Shown piece after piece: positions 17,340-29,625 of a DNA stretch of 64,000 nucleotides. Position numbers and translations under genes: made by a program. The first letter of the stretch is position 1; every line of letters begins with the position of its first letter. The stretch lies in contig CAVSDJ010000001.1 in the NCBI GenBank assembly GCA_963726785.1, forward strand, positions 1 to 64,000, in the 5' to 3' direction. The stretch is from DATEKX01 sp963726785. Its GTDB lineage: Bacteria; Acidobacteriota; Blastocatellia; UBA7656. The notes under the pieces are model-generated. The model ran no database searches. It was not told the DNA's origin and saw only the letters and a list, made by a program, of their open reading frames with translations.

Positions 17340-20039
17340 TTAGAGACCGACTCGCCGTACTAGATCGGCGAAGCGCGGGTCGGTACGGAGCTGGTCGAAG
17401 AATGGGTCAACGTTAATATAGGCTATGTCGAAAGCGCGGTCCTGATAGAGCTTCTCAAGCCATTCAAACGCGTGATCCTTCTCGCCGATTGCCGCATAGA
17501 CAATCGCAAAGCCGTAGGCCGGAACGTAGCGCTGCCTGGCAATCGCCTTCAGTTGATTGAGCGTTTTTAACGCCTCTCCCCGATTACCTGATGCCGCAAA
17601 GGCGTGTCCGAGATAGGCCAGCACGAACGGATCATCACTCAATTGTTGCGCCCGTCTGTATTCGGCAATTGCCTCAGGAAAAGCGCCTTTCATCGCATAG
17701 GCCATGCCTAAGAAATAATGTGCGGTGTAAAAGCCCTGATCCATCTCAATGGTCTTTCGCAACTGTTCGATGCTACGGTCGTATTGGCGTGCGTAGAAGT
17801 AGTCAGCCCCCAGGTCTGCGTTGATGATCAACGAGAGCGGGTCAAGCTCCTGCGCCCGTTTGCCCTCCGCGACGGCTTCGTCAAATTGCCCCATCGCCAG
17901 CAACGTGCTGTTGGCATACCAGTGGCGCGCCGTCGCGTAATTCGGATTTAACTCTATGGCGCGCCTGAATTCTCTGCTCGATTCCGCGAAGTTCCAATCG
18001 TAAGCAAAGAGCGCTTGCGCCAACGAGGTATGCGCTTCAGCGAGCGTTTCGTCAAGCTCCAGCGCTTTCCTGGCCGCCGCTTTCGCCTTCGGGTAAAACT
18101 CCTGAGGCGAACCGGCGGAATAATTGGGAATCAAGACGAAGGCATCGGCCAGCCCGGCGTAAGACAGCGCATCGCGAGGATCTATTTCAATCGCCTGATT
18201 GAAATACTCAATGCTCTTCTTGAGAGCCTCGCCCGTCCGCTCGTTCCAGTAGAAGCGCCCTTTCAGGTAAAGCTGATAAGCCGCAGGGTTCTCCGTATAA
18301 TGCTTGGTCATACGGCTCTCGTCCGCGCCCGAAAGCTTCAGTCGCAAGTTGGTAGAGATGGCCTTCGCAATGTTGCGCTCCATGGCGAGCAGGTCGGTGA
18401 CCTTTTGCTCGTACTGCTGCCCCCAGAGTTGCTTGTTATTACGCACGTCCGTCAATTCGACACTGATGCTCAGATTGTCTCCGCGTTGCAGGAGGCGGCC
18501 CGTCAGCACAGCGCGCACGCCCAATTCCTTACCCGCCACCAGAGGGTCTGTCTCTTTGCCTTTGTAGCGAAAGACCGAACTGCGGGCGATCACCCTCAAT
18601 GCAGGAAGCTGGGTCAGATCGTTGATAATACTTTCGGTCAACCCGTCTGAGCGATACTCGGTCTCCGGGTCGTGATTCTGATTGACGAAGGGCAACACGG
18701 CGATTGAGTCAATGGCGACTTCCGAGTCCTTCGCAAGTAAGTAATAACCGATGTCGATGGCGACGATGAGGATGAACAGCAAAGCCAGAAGAGCTATCTT
18801 TTTATTCCGTTTGATTTCACTGACCAGATACTCGGCGCTTGATGTCGTGCGCGCTTCAATCTCATTAATCCCTTTCGCCTTTGCCTCTCTGCTGCTTTCA
18901 GGCCCGGCGACGAGGTTGGCCCTGCCGCTCCCCGGCTCCAAGCTGCCAGAGCGTTCCAATTTGGCTTGCACCTGGATTTCTTCTCTCAGGTCTTTCAGGT
19001 CAGCCAGCAAGTCCTGCATCGTTTGATAGCGCTCGTCCCTGTCTCTTCGCAACGTTTTGCTGATAATGCGTTGCAACTCAGGAGGAACATCTGGCGCAAG
19101 CGGCGGCGGCTCTTTCTCAAGGATCGCCACCAAAATATCAGCGCCCGATTCGCCTGCGAACGGCGCGCAACCGGCAACCATCTCATACAGCACGATGCCG
19201 AGACTGAAGATGTCCGTGCGCGCGTCCACGCTACGTCCGCGCGCCTGCTCGGGCGACATATAAGAGAGCGTGCCCATCAACATCCCCGGCTCCGTGTCGA
19301 TCACCTGTAAGGCGGACGCGCCGGTCTGCGGGTCGGCCAGCTTGGCCAGCCCGAAGTCCAGCACTTTGACGTATCCATCGTCGCGCACCATGATGTTTTC
19401 CGGTTTAATGTCCCGATGAATGATGCCTGTGGCGTGCGCTGCCGAAAGGGCGGCAGCCACTTGAATGGCGATTTCAAGAGCCTGTCCCGTCGTCATCTTG
19501 CCGCGATTCATCATCATCTGGCGCAGCGTCTCACCCTCGATGTATTCGGTGGCGATGAAATGCAAGTCATCTTGTTTGCCGATGTCATAAACCGTAATGA
19601 TGTTGGGATGCGACAGCGCTGAAGCGGCGTAGGCTTCCTGTTGAAATCGCTTCAGGCATTGTTGGTCGCGGGTGACGTGGGCAGGCAACAGTTTCAACGC
19701 CACACGGCGACGCAGCTTGCTATCCTGAGCCAGATAAACTTCACCCATGCCGCCGCGACCAATCATTTTCAGAATGCGATATTGACCGAGCTGGCAGCCG
19801 ATCTGTAACTGCATGGCGGAATCAATGCGATTCCCGGCAACGGGTTCGTATGCGGGCGAATCCATAAAACTGCCAACCTGCTCGTGCGCGGCGATGAGCT
19901 TCTGCACCTCCTCGAATAACTTCGCATCCGACCCACAGGCCGCAAAGAGGTAGGCCGTGCGCTCGCCGGACTGGTGTTCGAGCGCAGCCAAAAACAACTT
20001 CTCGATTTGCTGCATGCGGTCAGGGGTGTTCATCGCCAT
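17340..20039 (-). CDS. Membrane Ser/Thr protein kinase with FlgO-like and TPR domains, 899 aa
   Basis: PknB-type kinase: residues about 87-350, with the glycine loop IGRGGMGEVYLA, Lys116 in VALKLLP, HRDIKPEN, DFGLAKL and SYMSPEQARG, so it should be active. A short N-terminal helical region (1-65) precedes it, as in ECF-linked kinases. One membrane helix (about 410-435, KIALLALLFILIVAIDIGYYLL) leads to an outer FlgO/TolB-like domain (SIAVLPFVNQNHDPETEYRSDGL), then roughly eight TPR units to the C-terminus (YAGLADAFVLIPNYS, HYFLGMAYAMKGAFPEAIAEY). It is 15 bases downstream of an ECF sigma gene on the same strand, so kinase and sigma factor are surely linked, probably by phosphorylation-dependent control. 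Confidence 0.93.
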   Translation of the reverse strand: MAMNTPDRMQQIEKLFLAALEHQSGERTAYLFAACGSDAKLFEEVQKLIAAHEQVGSFMDSPAYEPVAGNRIDSAMQLQIGCQLGQYRILKMIGRGGMGEVYLAQDSKLRRRVALKLLPAHVTRDQQCLKRFQQEAYAASALSHPNIITVYDIGKQDDLHFIATEYIEGETLRQMMMNRGKMTTGQALEIAIQVAAALSAAHATGIIHRDIKPENIMVRDDGYVKVLDFGLAKLADPQTGASALQVIDTEPGMLMGTLSYMSPEQARGRSVDARTDIFSLGIVLYEMVAGCAPFAGESGADILVAILEKEPPPLAPDVPPELQRIISKTLRRDRDERYQTMQDLLADLKDLREEIQVQAKLERSGSLEPGSGRANLVAGPESSREAKAKGINEIEARTTSSAEYLVSEIKRNKKIALLALLFILIVAIDIGYYLLAKDSEVAIDSIAVLPFVNQNHDPETEYRSDGLTESIINDLTQLPALRVIARSSVFRYKGKETDPLVAGKELGVRAVLTGRLLQRGDNLSISVELTDVRNNKQLWGQQYEQKVTDLLAMERNIAKAISTNLRLKLSGADESRMTKHYTENPAAYQLYLKGRFYWNERTGEALKKSIEYFNQAIEIDPRDALSYAGLADAFVLIPNYSAGSPQEFYPKAKAAARKALELDETLAEAHTSLAQALFAYDWNFAESSREFRRAIELNPNYATARHWYANSTLLAMGQFDEAVAEGKRAQELDPLSLIINADLGADYFYARQYDRSIEQLRKTIEMDQGFYTAHYFLGMAYAMKGAFPEAIAEYRRAQQLSDDPFVLAYLGHAFAASGNRGEALKTLNQLKAIARQRYVPAYGFAIVYAAIGEKDHAFEWLEKLYQDRAFDIAYINVDPFFDQLRTDPRFADLVRRVGL

Positions 20040-20054
20040 GGGAATGCGACTTCC

Positions 20055-20621
<567 letters not shown>

Positions 20622-20706
20622 TCCCGATGGGGAACCCTGTTTATCGCCTCTATAAGAACGTCCAGATCAATCAATGACCGGAGTTTAACAAGAACCTTGC
20701 GCGACA

Positions 20707-20741
20707 GCAATTTTTTTCGACACGGCAATTTTTTTTCGACA
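20707..20741. repeat. Tandem GCAATTTTTTTCGACA direct repeat upstream of the ECF gene
   Basis: Two copies (20707-20722 and 20725-20741, differing by one T) spaced 18 bases start to start, in the gap between the ECF sigma gene (minus) and the plus-strand fragment at 20911. They could be a tandem binding site in the sigma-kinase promoter; no function is proven. Confidence 0.5.
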
Positions 20742-20910
20742 TGCGTGAGGGGATTTGAGGGAATTTGTCGCTTTATGGACTGTGGGGGGCCTACGTCCGG
20801 CAAGAGCGCGAAAGGACACCTCGCGTTCAGCCCCACCTGGCAAATGCTCCAGATCACCTCTTAGAGAGCCCCTGTCATAAATCACAAAAGTATCTTTCGG
20901 AGGACATGCA

Positions 20911-21252
20911 ATGAAACGAGTCAAGGTTAAGAAAAGTCGCCGAGTTCTGTTTGTACTCATTTTATCAGGAGTCATGCTGTCTGGTTTATTCGGCAAGTTT
21001 GAAAAAGTTGAGGCTGTCGGTTTTATAGTGAACAGTCTCGGCGACACAGGCGCGGGTTCAGGCACCACAGGCGATTTGCGTTATTGCATCACACAAGCCA
21101 ACGCGGCGGGCGGCAGCCCTTCAGCGTCACTGGCACAATCAATCTGTCGAGCCTCTTGCCATTCATCACTGGTAATCTTGCCCTCAATGGACCGGGCGCT
21201 AACCTCCTGACGGTCAGACGCGACGATGCGGCGGGCAATATCGGACGACAAT
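20911..21252 (+). pseudogene. N-terminal fragment of a secreted beta-helix (CSLREA-type) surface protein
   Basis: Signal peptide (RRVLFVLILSGVMLSGLFG) followed by FIVNSLGDTGAGSGTTGDLRYCITQANAAGGS, the usual start of CSLREA/choice-of-anchor beta-helix proteins. After a frame change near 21115 the family sequence continues: FSVTGTINLSSLLPFITGN, LALNGPGANLLTVRRDDA, then a stop at 21250-21252. The full family runs to many hundreds of residues, so this is a truncated remnant of about 110 codons. A GGAGGA site precedes the ATG. Confidence 0.7.
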
Positions 21253-21400
21253 GAGATTGAAGTAAACCAGGTATTGCCACTCCTCTGCTTCGGTGGCGGC
21301 CCACAGGAGGTGACGCAGTTCTGCAGTCATGGCTATTGAAAGTTTTTATGAGACTATGATTCAGAAGTGGATTTATCTAATAACTTACAACTTGGGTTAT

Positions 21401-22784
21401 TTATCTCACCTCGGTAGAAGGCGTCGGCTGAATCCAGGCAGCAAATAGCCCTATGCTATTGCTGCCGTAGGATACCCAACCATAACCCTTCTCGCCCCAT
21501 CCTTCGCCCCACGAATTCTTGATGAGCCACGCCTGTTTCTCGTCGTCCCATCCGATTAAGACCATGACGTGATTGGGTTCGCCCGCGTTGCGCCCGTTGA
21601 AGACGCCGCCCTGATAGAGGCTGAAACAGGCGTCGCCGTGAATGGGCATGGCGAGCGGCCCGTGTTCGACGAGGGCTTGTTTGAGTTGAGCGACGGAGGG
21701 CAATTGGTCTGGTTTTTTTTCGTTGATGTAGCCCCATGCAAGGGCGCGGTCATAGGCTGTCAGTATTTGGTCGCTGTTGGCGGGCAGGTTGATACCATCG
21801 GGGCCTTCGCCCTGTACCGCCATTTTGCCGCCGCGTTTTACCTTTTTGGCGGCGCAGGATGTCTGTGCAGCGTGAGACCCGGCCCGTGTATTCTTCGATG
21901 CTCGCCAGGTCGCCTTTCTTCCACACCAGGCGGTCGGGGATGTGCGGGACATGGGATTTGACCATGAAGGCGAAGGCCGTCCCGTGCCAGCCGCCGCTAT
22001 CGCAATCGCCTTTCTCTTTGCCGATGCAATTGAGTAACTGCTGCACAGACGGAATCCGCTGGTGTGAACCATACTCCCCTACAGTCAACTCGAAAAACCC
22101 AACGCCAAGTCGCAACTGCTCCAGGTTCCAACTGCTTTGATAGACCGACATCGCGGCAAATGCCCAACAACTCTGACAATTACCCTGATTCAGCACAGGT
22201 CCTACATCAAGCCTCTGTTCGCGCCAGTCAAACGTGGGCCAACTCGCCCACTGCCCGTTGTTTTGCAAGGCAATAAATTGTTCGTATGCCTTGCGTACTC
22301 TGGGGGATCTCAGCACGAGGTTGGCGTGCCAATTATTTGGATGTAATTGCAGCCCTTTGCGCGCGCGCTCCAAACTATTCTCCACCTGCTGCCACGCCTC
22401 TTGTCTGGCGCGCAACACTCTTTCGCGCAGGCCGACGACCTCAGGCGATTGCCTATCCTTGAAGTCAGGCACTTCCAGCCCCTCGTACAGGTCATCCGGC
22501 TCAGACCGCCTCGGACTGCGCCGCGCACCGACTCGCGCCGACCTGCCCACGCGCGGCGTGGCATTGCGGCCAAAAGGCGCTGCGCCTACTCGATAGGTCG
22601 GCTTGTCGTGAGCGACGGATTGCTCGCAGTTACAATCGTCCAATTGCATCTGTTTGTCGGTCTTGCCCGCCGTCTGAGAGTTGGCGCAAGGCGGGTTTTG
22701 TTGTGAGCTGATGCGAGGCGGCTCGCTCAAGATTGCAGCTATCATGGCTGCCGCGAGCGCAAAGAACAATCTTCTCCTTATCAT
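21401..22784 (-). CDS. Secreted C1A (papain-like) cysteine peptidase, one frameshift
   Basis: Exported papain-family protease of about 460 residues. Signal peptide MIRRRLFFALAAAMIAAILS; a basic, Arg-rich low-complexity stretch (RVGRSARVGARRSPRRSEP) follows, then a propeptide-like region and the mature domain: FDWREQ, the oxyanion Gln and catalytic Cys in NQGNCQSCWAFAAMSVYQ, then, after a shift near 21857, the catalytic His in GEPNHVMVLIGWDDE and Asn in WLIKNSWGEGWGEKGYGW. Removing one base near 21857 restores one frame, so all catalytic residues are present. The start at 22784 is a good signal-peptide start. It may be active if the shift is an error. No inhibitor or partner gene is adjacent. 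Confidence 0.85.
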
Positions 22785-22966
22785 CTCAGGCCCTCCCGGA
22801 CTTTAGTGTGCCGTTCTTCCCATCAACCCACACGTGCCTGCATCTCGCCTGCCGCCGTGCGTGTAAACTAAGGTGTGGCGAATCGTGTGATAGGCTACTG
22901 AATCAGGTTGCAGTTCTGATTCCTGTCAATACAGATGTCGCCGCATCGCTTCTGCCCCGCTATGCA

Positions 22967-23342
22967 TCAGACGGAACGGTAAGGTCGTAGGCGGTTACTG
23001 ATCACCCTTTTCACGCATCTGGTCGTGCGCGCATAGTTAATCAGGTCGTTGGACTGAGCGCGATTTTTGACCCAGCCGCTGAGAGTGACAATCCGGTTGC
23101 GTGAGCTAACATTGAAATGCTTCCACTGATCATCGAAGCGTTTGTCGGCCTTGATCTTTTCATGGATGGCGGCCACGATTTCCTCGTCGGTCGTGGACCC
23201 GCATCGGTTTTGCGCCGTACCGGGGGAAGTCGTCTGAGATGGCGTTTGGGCTAAGACCGACATCAGTTTTCGCTGCCGCGCCGCAGAGAAATAAACTCAC
23301 AGAAAGAATCAACACGGTTCTCAGGAGATTTAGTTTGGCCAT
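22967..23342 (-). CDS. Periplasmic BON-domain protein, one frameshift
   Basis: Small exported protein with one BON domain. The signal peptide (MAKLNLLRTVLILSVSLFLCGAAA) starts at 23342; an upstream in-frame ATG at 23357 is also possible. After an indel near 23268 the frame continues AQTPSQTTSPGTAQN, then TTDEEIVAAIHEKIKADKRFDDQ and VTLSGWVKNRAQSNDLINYAR, a standard BON domain. BON proteins bind phospholipid or envelope components (OsmY-like). It lies 11 bases downstream of the broken kinase gene. Confidence 0.75.
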
Positions 23343-23353
23343 GATTTTACCTT

Positions 23354-26331
23354 TCATTTGAAGTTGGTAATCATCGAAAGCAAGCTATAACGCGATTGCT
23401 TGCCGAAATAGATCGCCTTGCCGTCGGGCGACCATGCGAGGCTGGAAAAATAGAGTCTCGCATTGTTATTGGCGGTCAGCTTTTTGGCCGCGCCGCCGCG
23501 CGCCAGACATGAGCCAGAGGTTGTCTTTGCCGTCCCGTTGCGCGACATAGGCCAGCATTCGCCCGTCCGCCGACAGGTGAATGTTGTACAGATAAGTCGA
23601 TTGGAGATTGGCTAGCGGGTGTTGCTCGCCGGAAGCGACGGCGATTTCCACAATGCTGATTTCAGGCCAAGGGCGCGCCGCCACCAACTTTGCCGTTGAC
23701 GGTGGCAACGATCAGCCCTTTCCCATCCTCCGACCAGCCCAGCAGGCGCAAAAAGTTATCCGCCTGAAAGATCGCTCGCGCCGTTTTCGTTTCCACATCA
23801 AGCACCCAGACCTGATTGATAAACTTGCCGTCAACCGCTTCATCCGTCATTTAATGTATAAGCAATGCTTTTGCCGTCCGTTGACCACAACGGGGCTGTA
23901 AAGAAATATGCTCGGCATCGCTGATTATTGGTGAGTTGTGCATCGTTTGCGCCGTCTGCCGAGACCAGCCATAGGTTTTGCGCTCCTGTCTTTCGCGAGC
24001 CATAAACAATTCTGCTGACTATCCGGCGACCAGCCAAAATAACTCGCTTGCGTGCGATTATATGGTAAGACACTGAGTATGAAACAGATAGCACGCCGCC
24101 GTTTGTCAGTTGCTCTGGCTTCGCCGCCCAGAGCATTAATAGCCCAGAGATTGAGCACCGCGCCAACAAGCGCGCATGAACGCCACTTGCTTGCCGTCGG
24201 GTGACCACGAAGGTATAAATCCGTCGGCGACGAGTTGCGTCGGCGGCGCGTCGGAGTCGGTTGGCTTAATCATTATCGCGCCGTTGGACTAGTTTATCGC
24301 CCTGGCTCAGATTTTTGACCGACGAGAAGGCCACCGTCTCGTTGTCGGGCGCGACGCCGGGCCACAACTCGGAATTGATGTCGGAGGCGAGCGCGAACTC
24401 TTCGCCTTTGGCGATGTTGACGCCCCACACGTCGGATTCCTCTTTCGATGAGCCGTAGAGAATTTTTGCGCCGTCTGCCGCCACGTCAAGCACGAGGCTG
24501 TCTGTGTCGCCGAAGGTGATTTGTGCGGACGGGCTGCCGTCTGTGTCGGTCACGAAGATTTGAAATATACCGTCAACCAGCGCGCTGTAGAAAATTCTTC
24601 GGCTGTCGGAATGCCAGACAGTGTTGCGGATTTCCGACAGCGCTGTTGACGATTTGCCGCGCCGCGCCGCCGCGCGCCGTCATCGTCCAAACGCCGTACT
24701 GCTCGCCTTCCGCTGTGATGTAAACAATCTGTTTTTCGTCAGGCGAGATGGCCAGAGAGTAAGCTGTTGTCTGTGCCGAATCGAAGCTGGTCAATTGCGC
24801 TGTCTGTCCCGATTTGAGGTCGAGCGCAAACAGATTGTGCTTTTCTTCGTAATAAAGCATGCCGCTTTTTGACCAGTAGCGCGGCTTAGTATCGCCGACG
24901 GTGACAGTTCTTATCAGCGTCGATGCGCCCGCCGAAATAAGGCACGCGCCAGAGGCCATATTGATTGCCTCGCGTCGAGAAAATACGCGATCTCTTCGCC
25001 GTCGGGCGACCAGATCGGCTGGTCGTTGCTGAACTCGTCTTTGGTGGTCTGCACAGGGCGGCGCATTGGCGGCGGTTTGTTTGACGTAGATGTTGGGAGA
25101 ACCGCCAGCATTGGTGACAAAGGCGACTCGCGCGCCGTCGGGCGAAAACGAACCGACGCTGTAAACTTCGCCGGGTGCGCTACGCCAGGTGGCGACCTCC
25201 GCCGTCTTCAGCGACGGCGGCGAAAGCGCGCTGCGCCGGAAGGTAAACCACCACACTGCGCCCAAGGCCAGTCCTACCAAAAGCAGAATCGCCAGCGCGT
25301 GAAGCAGCGAAAATCGCCGCACGGTCAGCGCGGCTGGTAGCGTGCGCCACTACTTCGTTAGTTTGAGGCAAAACACGACCCGGTTCGTCGCTAAGTTCCA
25401 GTTCGCGGTTGAGACTTTTGAGGTCGAGCAACAGTTCATTGCTGGTTTGGTAGCGTCGTTCCCTGTCCTTCTGCAACGACCTGGCGACGATGCTCTGCAA
25501 CTGTGGCGGAAGGTCATTCGAGCGGCGGCGTCTTCCGTCAAAATGGCGGCGATGATGTCGCCCCGCGTTGGTTTGTCGAAAGGCTCTGTGCCCGTAAGCA
25601 TCTCGTAAAGCACCGCGCCCAAAGCTAAAGATGTCCGAACGCGCATCAAGCGGCTGCCCACGCACCTGTTCCGGCGACATGTAGTGCAGCGTTCCCATAA
25701 TACTGCCGGGGTGGGTCAGACCTTTTGCGAGCGTTTCAGCCTCCGAGTCAGCCTCGCCGGTAACGGCGCAAGCAGTTTGGCGAGGCCGAAATCAAGGACT
25801 TTGACCAGACCGTCGGGCCTGACCATGATGTTTTCCGGCTTGATGTCGCGATGAATGATTCCCGCGCAATGTGCCGCGTTGAGTGCTGAGGCAACTTGCA
25901 TAGCTACATCAAGCGACTCGCGCAAAGAGAGTGGCGCACTTTTCATGCGAGTCGCGCAGAGTCTCGCCATTGATTAATTCGGTGGCTATGTATCGTGAAT
26001 TTTCCCAGTTGCCGATCTCGTAAACGGTCAGGATGTTCGGATGGTTGAGAGCGGACGCAGCCTTAGCTTCCAGCACAAAACGTCGCGAACGCGGTCTTCA
26101 TCTTCGGCAACGTCCGACGGCAAAACTTTCAGCGCCACTTGCCGTTCGAGATTAATATCTTCAGCGAGATAGACCTCGCCCATTCCGCCCTCGCCGAGCT
26201 TCTTTAGGATGCGATAATGCGAGATAGTTAGGGGAAAGCATCACGCCTCGAGCAGTTACTGGTTTGCCTGAGTGCTCCTGAAGGGAAAGCTTTGGCAGAA
26301 GGTGAATAGGGCCATCCTTCAGCGGGGACAT
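23354..26331 (-). pseudogene. Ser/Thr kinase with TolB/WD40-like propeller, heavily frameshifted
   Basis: Remains of an about 990-residue kinase. Start at 26331 (MSPLKDGPIHLL); a kinase domain in pieces: LGEGGMGEVYLAEDI near 26190, GIIHRDIKPENIMV and LDFGLAKL around 25850-25790, GTLHYMSPEQVRGQPLDARSDIF near 25690. A membrane helix (ALAILLLVGLALGAVWW) lies near 25290, followed by a TolB-like beta-propeller with SPDGARVAFVTN, SPDEKQIVYIT and LAWSPDGKAIYF blades, ending at 23354. At least six frame changes occur. The architecture is typical for Acidobacteria. Unlike the single-indel genes, this locus is so fragmented that real decay is plausible. Confidence 0.8.
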
Positions 26332-26504
26332 TATACAAGGTTGAGTGAGGAAGGGAAGAGCAGCGAATCAAATTATTGTGCCTCTGGCGTGCACCAGAAC
26401 CCTTTCATTCAAGCGGTCAAACATCAGAATAAATTTGTTTTTGCGATATAGGTGTAGTAAGAATTCTCAAGCTGTGACTTTGAAGATAGTCAGGACAAGG
26501 TATT

Positions 26505-29500
26505 GTGTTTGATCACACGGCGCAGGGCGATTTTCTGTTGAGTGAGAACCATCTGAACCTGCGAGATTCAAAAAAGCGTCTGTTGATGGCCGCGTCTCTG
26601 CACGGTCTGATCTGGCTGGTCGCGGTCGCTTTGGCGATGGGTGAGAAAGCCTTGAGCCAGCCCCGAGCCGGACAGGCGGATAAGGCCGCCAGCGGAAAAC
26701 CGAAACCGCTTCCCGAAAACAGGAATGCTTTTGCTCGGTATCATTTTGACGTATGGACTACCGATAACGGCTTGCCGCAAAATTCAGTCTCTTCCATTCT
26801 ACAGACTCGCGATGGGTGTTTTATGGCTTACGACCAATGATGGGTTGGTTCGTTATGACGGAGTGCATTTCACCATCTATAACGCTGGCAATACGAAAGA
26901 CCTCAAAACCAGCCGGCTCTCGCAACTGTTCGAAGACCGCGAAGGTAACCTCTGGATCATCGCCGAGGACTTCTCGCTGATCCGCTACAGCGAAGGGCGT
27001 TTCAGGACTTTGACAACGGACGACGGTCTGCCTCAGAACCGTGTTCTACAGATGAGCGGCGATGCGGATGGCAATCTGATCATCACCACCGCATCGGGTT
27101 TTTCACGTTGGCAGGAAGGAAAGTTCGTCGATTATTTCCCGATCAATGACCGGCAATTTGCAGGGTGGTCTTACACCAGTAAATCAGGGGCTTGGTATCT
27201 GAGCGACGCCAAACTGTTCCATGTCGAAAATGGACAGGTGACGGCGGTTATTGAGTTGAGCGAATTCACCAGCGACCGCGTCGGAACCATTCACGAAGAC
27301 TCTAAAGGCGTCCTCTGGATCGGCACAACCAGAGGCACGTTGATCAAGTTCAAAGACGGCAAATTTATCGCCTATTCGGAAAAAGACGGGCTGCCCACTG
27401 ACCGCATCAACACTATCTGCGAAGACAGCCACGGCAATCTCTGGATCGGGCTGGCCCATCTCGGACTGGTGAGGTTCAAAGATGACCGCTTTATCCTTTA
27501 TACGTCGGCGGACGGCATGACAGGCAACAGCATACTGGCGACTTACGAAGATCGCGAAGGCATTATCTGGATCGGTGCCACGAGCGGGTTGAGCCGACTG
27601 CGTGACGACATAATCACTTTTTATTCGACCGCCGAAGGGCTGGCCGCAAATAACACTTATCCGATTTATCAAGACGGCGAAGGCACGGTCTGGATAGGAG
27701 GCTGGCCCGGCTTGACCCGTTACAGGGACGGTGTGTTCACACAATGCGGCGAGCAATATGAGGTCGCGTCTGCACTGATAACCTCTCTGATGATTGACAC
27801 CGAAGGGGGTCTTTGGATAGGGATGTGGGGAGGCGGGGTCAAGCGATGGAAGGACGGAAACAGCGTGACTTATATGATCAAAGACGGCCTCCCTTCCGAT
27901 GTCGTGCGCGCCATGCTACAGGATCATCGCGGGGTTATCTGGTTTGGCTGTTCGCAGGGGCTGGCTAGTTATAAAGACGGAGCTTTTCGGATTTACACGA
28001 CGAAAGACGGGATTCCTTCCGACAACGTCAACGTCATTTTTGAAGACAGCCGGGGCATTCTGTGGATCGGTACGCAAAGGGGGCTGTACAGCTATCAGGA
28101 CGGACAGTTCAGCAACTATTCGCAAGAAAAAAATCTGTCGGATCAGATCGTCAGAGCCGTCTACGAAGATAGCGAAGGGGTGATCTGGATAGGCACTTAT
28201 AATAATGGACTGACGAGGATCAAGGATGGCCGAATGACCGGCATTACGCAGAAAGAAGGGTTGTTTAACAACGGCGTGTTTCAAATCCTCGAAGATGCCA
28301 CGGGAAATTTTTGGATAAGCTGCAACCTCGGCATCTATCGCGTCAGTAAAAAAGAACTCAAGGATTATGCCGAAGGCCGTATTCGTTCGATTACCTCCAT
28401 CCCTTATGGCAAACGCGATGGCATGTTGAATTCGGAATGCAACGGCGGCCTGCAGCCGTCAGGGATAAGGGCGCGCGACGGACGCCTGTGGTTTCCGACT
28501 CAAGGCGGCGTCGCCGTGGTCGATCCTTTAACCGTGCCGGTCAGCGCGCAACCTCCGCCGATTGTGATCGAAGCATTTCTGCTCGATCAAGAACCTGTCT
28601 CCTTTCACGAGGCGGTAAAGGTAGAGCCGGGCACAGAGAATTTCGAGGTTCACTACACGGCGTTGAGCTTCATCATGTCCGAACGGATCAACTTCAAATA
28701 TAAACTGGAGGGACTGGATACGGAGTGGATCGACGCGGGAACCCGGCGGGTGGCTTATTATTCACACGTCCCGCCCGGCCACTACCGCTTCAGAGTTATC
28801 GCGGCGAATCGGGATGGCGTATGGAACCTTGAAGGTGCGACCGTAGTGGTTCGCATTATCCCGCCTTTCTGGAGGACATGGTGGTTTTTCTCCCTTGCAC
28901 TCGTCACGCTTGCAGCCGTCGCCTTGTTCAGTTACAAGCTCCGCATCGCTCAATTGGAAAAAGCGCGCCGCGCCCAAGAAGCCTTCTCCGAACAATTAAT
29001 TAGCACGCAGGAAGCAGAGCGCCAGAGGATCGCCGCAGAGTTGCACGACAGCCTCGGCCAGCACCTGCTCATCATCAAGAACTCGGCTTTGATCGGTCTG
29101 AATTCGGAGAATGGCAAAGCGCAGTTGGATGATATTTCAGAGACGGCTTCGCATGCCATTGACGAGGTTCGTGAGATTTCTTACAACCTCAGACCTTACC
29201 AGTTGGACGACCTCGGGCTGACACGGGCCATCGAATCCATTCTCAAAAAGATCGAGGACGCCGCCGAGGTCAAGTTTTTCTCCGTGATCGATTCGATTGA
29301 TGAGATGTTTTCACCCGAAGCGGAAATCCATCTCTATCGTATCGTGCAGGAAAGCCTCAATAACATCGTCAAGCATGCTCATGCTTCCTCGGCACGCATC
29401 CAGATCGAGAGAAACGGGCGTCGGGTCGAGATCACCATTCAGGACAACGGGCGCGGGTTCAGCTCGGAAAAGGCGGCGCGGACAGAGCGCGGCGGCTTCG

Positions 29501-29625
29501 GATTGAAGGGAATCGCCGAACGCGCGCGCATGCTCGGCGCAAAATATGTTATACATTCTGCTCCCGGACAGGGAACGACGATCACGCTGAAACTGGAGGC
29601 GGCGGATGGACGGCTCGCAAAATGA
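26505..29625 (+). CDS. Reg_prop/Y_Y_Y sensor histidine kinase (propeller receptor), one frameshift, about 1040 aa
   Basis: Hybrid-free sensor kinase with an extracytoplasmic beta-propeller. An N-terminal anchor (SLHGLIWLVAVALAM) is followed by about 12 Reg_prop units (REGNLWIIAEDFSLIRY, SKGVLWIGTTRGTLIKF, SHGNLWIGLAHLGLVRF), a Y_Y_Y domain (INFKYKLEGLDTEWIDAG), a membrane helix (TWWFFSLALVTLAAVALFSY), HisKA_3 with the phospho-His in RIAAELHDSLGQHL, and HATPase (IVQESLNNIVKHA, DNGRGF, GFGLKGIAERA). An extra G near 26814 separates the first propeller unit; deleting it gives QTRDGVLWLTTNDGLVRYDG. The start is GTG at 26505, with ATG 26586 as alternative. It overlaps the response regulator start by 20 bases, so the two form a pair. 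Confidence 0.93.

Noticed and set aside
26880..28320. Tandem DNA repeats in the first sensor gene
   Set aside because: They reflect repeated protein propeller units (Reg_prop), not a nucleotide-level repeat or CRISPR array.
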